Positions 40,353 to 44,159 of a DNA stretch of 44,159 nt are shown one piece after another; position 1 is the first letter of the stretch; the number at the start of each line of letters is the position of its first letter. The notes beneath the pieces are model-generated. The model did not search any database, had not been told where the DNA came from, and saw nothing but the letters and a program-made list of their open reading frames with translations. Made by a program: the position numbers and the translations under genes. The stretch spans positions 1-44,159 of the forward strand of contig NZ_JAQTXM010000036.1 of NCBI RefSeq assembly GCF_028688795.1, written 5' to 3'. This DNA comes from Rhodoferax sp. Its GTDB lineage: Bacteria > Pseudomonadota > Gammaproteobacteria > Burkholderiales > Burkholderiaceae_C.

Positions 40353-40660
40353 ACAATACCCCTCGCCCTCCGCCACGCTTCGTTCCGACCCTGACCGAGG
40401 TGGTTGACCCCGCCAGCTTGAGCCGTTTGGCTCCAAATCCACAACCGGATGTGCAAGCGGTCATCAATTTGGTGCAGCGCCAGATTCAGCCGATTTTTGA
40501 GCGGCGGTTGCAGGAAGAACTTGACCGCTTGATACGCACCATGGTGGCCAAGCAGTGGTCTGACCTTAGCGCCAGGTTGCAAGATGAAATGGATATGTTT
40601 GTCCGTCAGGCCGTTGCAGACGCATTGAGCGAACAAAGTATTGGCAAAACACAAAAATAA
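40349..40660 (+). CDS. Conserved hypothetical protein downstream of holC
   Basis: A 103-residue polar protein with a proline-rich start (MNNTPRPPPRFVPTLTEVVD) and a long amphipathic helix region (about 35-95; VQRQIQPIFERRLQEELDRL onward) that suggests coiled-coil or helical-hairpin structure. There is no signal peptide or membrane segment. The ATG overlaps the holC stop (ATGA), so it is translated as part of the pepA-holC unit. I recall similar short proteins after holC in Burkholderiales (DUF2486-like) but know no function. A replication link is only suggested by position. Confidence 0.7.
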   Translation: MNNTPRPPPRFVPTLTEVVDPASLSRLAPNPQPDVQAVINLVQRQIQPIFERRLQEELDRLIRTMVAKQWSDLSARLQDEMDMFVRQAVADALSEQSIGKTQK

Positions 40661-40784
40661 GCGTGATTCATGGCCTATAAGGGTGCGATCTTGGTGTCTA
40701 CCCTAAGCACTTGGCGTAAAAATTGCGTTATCGTTTGTGTTGCTGAATTAACCAATTCACAATTTTTTTAACCTGGAGTTGTCT

Positions 40785-41918
40785 ATGCAAATGAAATTGA
40801 AAATTACCGTTGCGGCAGCCATTGCCGTGGTTGCTGGTTTGGCTTCTGCACAAGATGTGCAGGTGGTCAAGATCGGTCACGTTGCCCCAATGTCAGGTGC
40901 GCAGTCGCACTACGGCAAGGACAACACCAATGGCGCGATGATGGCTATTGAAGATTTGAACGCCCAGAACATCGTCATCGGTGGCAAGAAGATCAAGTTT
41001 GAACTTCAGGCCGAAGACGACGCTGCTGATCCAAAACAGGGCACAGCAGTGGCACAAAAATTGTGCGACAGCAAGGTCGCTGGCGTTGTTGGTCACCTGA
41101 ATTCAGGTACCACCATTCCTGCATCAAAGATTTACCATGACTGTGGTATTCCCATGGTCACTGGTGCAGCCACAAACCCCAACTTGACCAAGCCAGGTTA
41201 CAAGACAACGTACCGAATCATTGCCAATGACCTGTCGCTGGGCGCTGGCTTGGCTTTTTACGCTGCTGATACGCTGAAGGTCAAAACTGTCGCGATGATT
41301 GATGACCGTACTGCTTACGGCCAGGGTGTGGCTGAAGTGTTCAAAAAAATCGCGCTGACCAAGGGCATCAAGGTTGTGGACGATCAGTTCACCACTGACA
41401 AAGCGACTGACTTTATGTCCATTTTGACAGCCATCAAGGCCAAAAAACCTGATGCCGTCTTCTTCGGTGGCATGGATCCCCAGGCCGGCCCGATGTTGCG
41501 TCAAATGGAGCAACTTGGTATGAGCAATGTCAAGTACTTTGGTGGCGATGGCATTTGTACTGCTGAGCTTGCCAAACTCGCTGATGGCGCCAAAATTCTG
41601 GACAACGTGGTGTGCGCAGACGGCGGTGCTTCCTTGGCCAAGATGCCTGGCGGCGAGGCTTGGAAAAAACGCTATGACGCTAAGTACCCTGGCCAATTCC
41701 AGGTTTACAGCCCGTATACCTATGACGCGACCTTTGTCTTGGTCGATGCAATGAAACGTGCCAACTCGACTGACCCTAAGGTTTACATCACTAAATTGGC
41801 TGACAGCAACTTCAAGGGCGTGACGAACACCATCGCTTTTGAAACCAGTGGCGAGATGAAAAACCCCGCCATCACTTTGTCTGTGTACAAGGCTGGCAAG
41901 AAAACTGCTCTGAACTGA
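40785..41918 (+). CDS. Branched-chain amino acid ABC transporter substrate-binding protein
   Basis: A 377-residue periplasmic binding protein of the LivJ/LivK type. A signal peptide (KITVAAAIAVVAGLASAQD, cleavage near 20) is followed by the Peripla_BP_6 fold: IGHVAPMSGAQSHYGKDNTN, GHLNSGTTIPASKIY and YSPYTYDATFVLVDAM. TGGAG lies 6 nt before ATG 40785. No permease or ATPase genes adjoin, so it is an orphan receptor, common in Burkholderiales, which often have many. The ligand could be a branched-chain amino acid or an aromatic compound. A strong terminator follows, so the gene is likely monocistronic. Confidence 0.92.
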   Translation: MQMKLKITVAAAIAVVAGLASAQDVQVVKIGHVAPMSGAQSHYGKDNTNGAMMAIEDLNAQNIVIGGKKIKFELQAEDDAADPKQGTAVAQKLCDSKVAGVVGHLNSGTTIPASKIYHDCGIPMVTGAATNPNLTKPGYKTTYRIIANDLSLGAGLAFYAADTLKVKTVAMIDDRTAYGQGVAEVFKKIALTKGIKVVDDQFTTDKATDFMSILTAIKAKKPDAVFFGGMDPQAGPMLRQMEQLGMSNVKYFGGDGICTAELAKLADGAKILDNVVCADGGASLAKMPGGEAWKKRYDAKYPGQFQVYSPYTYDATFVLVDAMKRANSTDPKVYITKLADSNFKGVTNTIAFETSGEMKNPAITLSVYKAGKKTALN

Positions 41919-41945
41919 TCAGCGACCGGTTTCATCCTCAAAAAT

Positions 41946-41967
41946 GCCGCCTTTGGGCGGCTTTTTT
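41946..41967 (+). terminator. Intrinsic terminator of the binding-protein gene
   Basis: GCCGCC (41946-41951) pairs with GGCGGC (41956-41961) around a 4-nt loop TTTG, followed by six Ts (41962-41967). It lies 28 bp after the stop codon and is a clear rho-independent terminator on the plus strand. A/T bases before the stem could extend it slightly. Confidence 0.9.
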
Positions 41968-41996
41968 GTTTTCATAAAGTGCGGGTCGGGGGAAAC

Positions 41997-42015
41997 GGCC
42001 GAATAGCTCAGTTAG
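41997..42015 (+). tRNA. 5' fragment resembling a tRNA start (acceptor and D-arm)
   Basis: GGCCGAA-TA-GCTC-AGTTAG has the spacing of a tRNA 5' end: a 7-nt acceptor strand, two linker bases, a GCTC D-stem strand and an AGTTAG D-loop. The matching D-stem, anticodon and 3' half are missing; instead the tRNA-Ser gene begins 15 bp later. It may be a degenerate tRNA left by recombination. Confidence 0.35.
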
Positions 42016-42029
42016 AATTGAGGGCTTGC

Positions 42030-42119
42030 GGAGCGGTGGATGAGCGGTTTAAGTCACACGCCTGGAAAGCGTGCGGGGAGTTAAATCCCCCGGGGGTTCG
42101 AATCCCCCCTGCTCCGCCA
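42030..42119 (+). tRNA. tRNA-Ser (anticodon GGA)
   Basis: A 90-nt class II tRNA. The acceptor GGAGCGG (42030-42036) pairs with CTGCTCC and a following G discriminator, then CCA is encoded (42117-42119). The anticodon stem-loop CACGCCTGGAAAGCGTG shows GGA, a long variable arm follows (GCGGGGAGTTAAATCCCCC), and the T-arm GGGGGTTCGAATCCCCC is perfect. It decodes UCC/UCU. It is likely the attachment site of the element to its right. Confidence 0.95.
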
Positions 42120-42130
42120 GATAGTTTAGA

Positions 42131-42168
42131 AAATCCCTTGTAAATCAATAACTTACAAGGGATTTTTT
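42131..42168 (+). terminator. Terminator after tRNA-Ser
   Basis: AAATCCCTTGTAA (42131-42143) is exactly complementary to TTACAAGGGATTT (42153-42165) with a 9-nt loop, and the stem runs into a T-run. A perfect 13-bp stem with Ts makes a confident rho-independent terminator 12 bp after the tRNA. Confidence 0.85.
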
Positions 42169-42230
42169 TCGCCTGTACGCTTTTGGATGCAATTTTTTTT
42201 GATGGCAAATTACTTAATTTCCCCCAAAAT

Positions 42231-42320
42231 TGCGCCCGTTTTGCGCCGGAAGTGTGCCCGTTTTGTGCCGGAACTGTGCCCGTTGCTTGCCTTTTTGATG
42301 TGCCCGTTTTGTGCCGGTGT
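42231..42320 (+). repeat. 11-bp-phased TGTGCC repeat array
   Basis: TGYGCC motifs start at 42231, 42242, 42253, 42264, 42275, (degenerate 42286), 42299 and 42310, so spacing is 11 bp except for one 13-bp step. Pairs make 22-bp units TGTGCCCGTTT plus TGTGCCGGAAC. The phasing places all motifs on one face of the helix, as at iterons or arm-type recombinase sites. It lies 112-201 bp after the tRNA-Ser 3' end. Except for the hairpins listed separately, I see no gene in 42120-42713. Confidence 0.8.
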
Positions 42321-42506
42321 CTCCTGAGATGCGGTTTTTGAGATAAGTCGAATTTTTTTCTGCGTTCAAGCCAGGAAATTTTGGCGATGCTTTCAGCCCG
42401 CGCTCTATTCGTTGAACCAAGCCAATACTGCAGAACGCCCGGATTGTCTTGTCCCATTCGGGTAACGATCGCTATCGCAACATCCGAAGTCCGGGTTCAA
42501 CTCATT

Positions 42507-42612
42507 GGGGATGTCGTTCGACAACCCCAGCCGTAAGGCTAACCCCTGGACGACGCTCAAACGGACTGTCAAAACAAAGTCGCTTCGCTTGGTTCGCTTT
42601 GCCAGTCCGTTT
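42507..42612. other. Cluster of three inverted repeats, candidate oriT or regulatory region
   Basis: In order: a hairpin GGGGATGTCG/CGACAACCCC with a TT loop and one mismatch (42507-42528), AGCC-GTAA-GGCT (42529-42540), and a perfect 10-bp repeat AAACGGACTG (42559-42568) with CAGTCCGTTT (42603-42612) around 34 nt. They precede the MobC-like and relaxase genes by 100-300 bp, where an origin of transfer would be expected. No known nic consensus was recognised. Confidence 0.45.
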
Positions 42613-42713
42613 CAGCCCGGCAGCAAACCCCACCATTCAATCGCGCGCTCACACTTGCGACTTACCAGTATTGGCTATCCGCCGTCGTGCCGGCTAGTCG
42701 ATTGGAGATGCAA

Positions 42714-42800
42714 ATGAAAAGAATGTGCCTGGTGGCTTCACCTGTCAGTGCCACTGCCGTCATGGCAACGTCCGGGCGCCTCAACGCGGTCAGCCGGTGA
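42714..42800 (+). CDS. Possible 28-aa leader peptide
   Basis: GGAG at 42704-42707 is 6 nt before ATG 42714, which opens 28 codons (MKRMCLVASPVSATAVMATS onward) and stops 16 bp before the MobC-like gene. A second ATG at 42708 is in frame. It has a hydrophobic stretch but no recognised family. It may be a leader peptide for the mobilization operon, which otherwise lacks a visible Shine-Dalgarno. Confidence 0.3.
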   Translation: MKRMCLVASPVSATAVMATSGRLNAVSR

Positions 42801-42816
42801 ATGATTCCGTCTGATC

Positions 42817-43161
42817 ATGCAACGCTCAACGTTCTTAAAACTTAGGGTTTCGCTTGACGAAGCCGAACGCTTCAATGCGCGTGCAGCAGCCCTGGGTGTC
42901 AGCGTGTCTCAGCTGATCCGTGACACCGCATTGCATGGTGCCGTCTATGTCACCCTTGAAAAAGCGCAGGCGGGTTACGAATTTCGCCGCCTGGGAGCCA
43001 TGCTCAAACACCTGTACCCAGCCAGAGATAGCCGCTGGACAGCAGAAGACCGAAAAAAATGGTGGGCGTTGATCAACGAGTTGCGGGAACGCGCTGACAT
43101 GCTTGAATCAACCGCATCTGGTGGCAAAGACAAAGCAGTCGGATTGGTACATGCTGGCTAA
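42817..43161 (+). CDS. Ribbon-helix-helix accessory protein, MobC-like
   Basis: A 114-residue protein with an N-terminal ribbon-helix-helix (about 5-40: FLKLRVSLDEAERFNARAAA, then GVSVSQLIRDTAL), followed by a helical C-terminal part with a KKWWALINELRERADML segment. This is the layout of relaxosome accessory proteins such as MobC/TraJ-like nicking accessory factors. The stop overlaps the relaxase start by 11 bp (ATGCTGGCTAA), so the two are coupled. No strong Shine-Dalgarno precedes it. It would be expected to bind the origin of transfer and may autoregulate. Confidence 0.8.
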   Translation: MQRSTFLKLRVSLDEAERFNARAAALGVSVSQLIRDTALHGAVYVTLEKAQAGYEFRRLGAMLKHLYPARDSRWTAEDRKKWWALINELRERADMLESTASGGKDKAVGLVHAG

Positions 43162-44159
43162 AGTCATTCTGCTGAAAAAGTCCTGGAAGACCGTGGCCAG
43201 CGCAGCGAACTATGTGGTCGATGACCTGAAAAGGAGTCCGGAGCAAGCAGAACCAGGCCGCTACGAATCGGAGGACGCCGTCAATTACCTTGCACGTGAG
43301 GGTGTGCTGGAAGCTGCATCCTTCAACCTGGAGGGACTGAACCCCACTGATCCGGACGACCGTCGCCAAATCATCAAATTGATGGATGGCACGGCGCGGG
43401 CCTGGGCCTCAAGATCAAAGGCTAATTCCAAAACCAATCCGTTTTATCACGTGGTCTTGTCATGGAAGGAGGGCGAGCAGGCCACCATTGAGCAAGCTAC
43501 GGCCGCCGCCGCCAAGGCGCTCAACGCGGTTGGCATGGCCAACAACCAGGCATTCTTTGCGATCCACCGCGATAAAGATCACCACCACCACATTCACATC
43601 ATTGCCAACCGTGTTCACCCTGACCATTTGATATTGACTGGGCCACCTCGATATGACTTCCTGGTGTTGGACAAAACCTGTCGAGAAATCGAACTGGAGC
43701 AGGGCTGGCAACACGACAACGGCCCCCACGTGGTCATCGACGGGCAAATCAAGCGGTTGACGCATGCCCTGCGTCGCCAGCTCGGACTTGAAACCGACAA
43801 GTCACTGGCGCCTTATGCACCGGCCGTTAAGGCACGAATGGGCGAAGTCAAGGCAGGACTGCCATCACTGGCAGGCTGGCTCAAAAACAGGGTTGCGCCG
43901 GAGCTCCTTGCAACGCAGAACTGGCAAGAGTTCCACGGCGCTTGCGCCGCCAGAGGGCTGAGTGTGGTGAAAGTCAAATCAGGTTTGATTTTCGAGGCCA
44001 ACATGCTGGACAAGGCGACGCAAACCAAAGCCTCGGCCGTCCACTATGCGCTCAGTCTGGGGCGCTTGCAAAACCGATTTGGTGCATACCAGCCGCCAGA
44101 CATCACTACGGCACCTGCCACATTGGCCAATGGGCCGAAATTCGGATCCACCTACAACG
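43151..44159 (+). CDS. Relaxase (MOBP-type HUH nuclease), truncated by window end
   Basis: The first 336 residues of a conjugative relaxase, which nicks DNA at oriT and pilots the strand. Tyr21 (SAANYVVDD) is the likely catalytic tyrosine, and the histidine cluster HRDKDHHHHIHII (139-151) gives the HUH metal site. The start overlaps the MobC-like gene by 11 bp. The reading frame runs to the end of the window without a stop, so the C-terminal part (primase, helicase or none) is unknown. It marks the start of a mobilizable element to the right. Confidence 0.88.
   Translation, partial: MLAKVILLKKSWKTVASAANYVVDDLKRSPEQAEPGRYESEDAVNYLAREGVLEAASFNLEGLNPTDPDDRRQIIKLMDGTARAWASRSKANSKTNPFYHVVLSWKEGEQATIEQATAAAAKALNAVGMANNQAFFAIHRDKDHHHHIHIIANRVHPDHLILTGPPRYDFLVLDKTCREIELEQGWQHDNGPHVVIDGQIKRLTHALRRQLGLETDKSLAPYAPAVKARMGEVKAGLPSLAGWLKNRVAPELLATQNWQEFHGACAARGLSVVKVKSGLIFEANMLDKATQTKASAVHYALSLGRLQNRFGAYQPPDITTAPATLANGPKFGSTYN

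Noticed and set aside
42231..42320. CRISPR array
   Set aside because: Repeats are 11/22 bp and directly abutting with no unique spacers, and no cas genes are present.
42008..42457. 149-codon minus-strand ORF across the tRNA-Ser gene, including a GGAGGIRTPGGF-like segment
   Set aside because: It reads antisense through the tRNA and the 11-bp repeat array; that segment is a known artefact of translating tRNA-Ser genes in reverse.
42507..42540. Integron attC site
   Set aside because: Paired hairpins resemble attC, but GTTRRRY and RYYYAAC core boxes are absent and no cassette array or integrase is visible.
42449..42717. Two overlapping plus-strand ORFs of 82 and 70 codons in the candidate oriT region
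   Set aside because: They overlap each other in different frames, cover the inverted repeats, and show low-complexity Arg/Ser/Pro composition.

Overview
The window reads as a chromosomal segment of a betaproteobacterium of the order Burkholderiales, most likely family Comamonadaceae (Rhodoferax/Polaromonas-like). The basis is gene content and order (pepA-holC next to divergent lptFG, dapA-bamC, parE-parC, cysB beside a small CbiX-type chelatase, clpS-clpA, a polyhydroxyalkanoate phasin) and a ~36-bp interspersed repeat (ATAGCTNCTTGCGC, ~11 mostly A/T-rich bases, then AAGGGCTAKAGSC) of a kind I associate with Comamonadaceae. The genus is inference; no 16S gene or database search was available.

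Layout. 1-525 holds no convincing intact gene: a perfect inverted repeat, a probable scrap of an IS256-type transposase, a doubtful 48-aa ORF and repeat copy 1. 526-4816 (minus) is an apparent two-gene operon, a TPP-dependent 2-keto acid decarboxylase followed after 7 bp by a membrane-anchored Cache-PAS-GGDEF-EAL protein. 4947-7413 (plus) has a 3-hydroxybutyryl-CoA dehydrogenase, a GNAT acetyltransferase and a DUF808/YedI membrane protein. 7423-12440 (minus) is a complete MarR-regulated tripartite efflux operon (marR, NodT-type outer membrane factor, emrA, emrB), with one copy of the interspersed repeat between genes and another inside the outer-membrane-factor gene. 12673-18121 has an SRPBCC protein, dusC, clpS-clpA and an iron-type substrate-binding protein whose gene end overlaps clpA. 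18185-20985 has a patatin lipoprotein, a phasin with a good promoter and a possible PhaR-type site, and a class II histone-deacetylase-like enzyme. 21105-24809 is a lactate-oxidation operon in the order lutA-lutC-lutB, then a nitroreductase.

24868-28844 (minus) is a probable co-transcribed run: MFS transporter, an unlisted 41-aa membrane peptide, a methyltransferase, dapA and bamC. 28955-33526 encodes topoisomerase IV (parE, parC). 33599-38446 (minus) has a YbdL-like aminotransferase, cysB, a sirohydrochlorin chelatase and the LPS export permeases lptG and lptF. 38470-41918 (plus) has pepA, holC, a small conserved hypothetical gene and an orphan branched-chain amino acid binding protein closed by a strong terminator.

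The right end changes character. A tRNA-Ser(GGA) gene, preceded by what looks like the 5' quarter of another tRNA, is followed by a terminator, an array of TGTGCC motifs phased at 11 bp, three inverted repeats, a ribbon-helix-helix (MobC-like) gene and the first 336 codons of a HUH relaxase cut by the window end. I read this as the tRNA-proximal end of an integrative mobilizable element; its integrase and far boundary are outside the window. This boundary is the part least explained by known housekeeping content. Most of the rest is ordinary core genome, and I do not see a complete undescribed defence or biosynthetic system in it.
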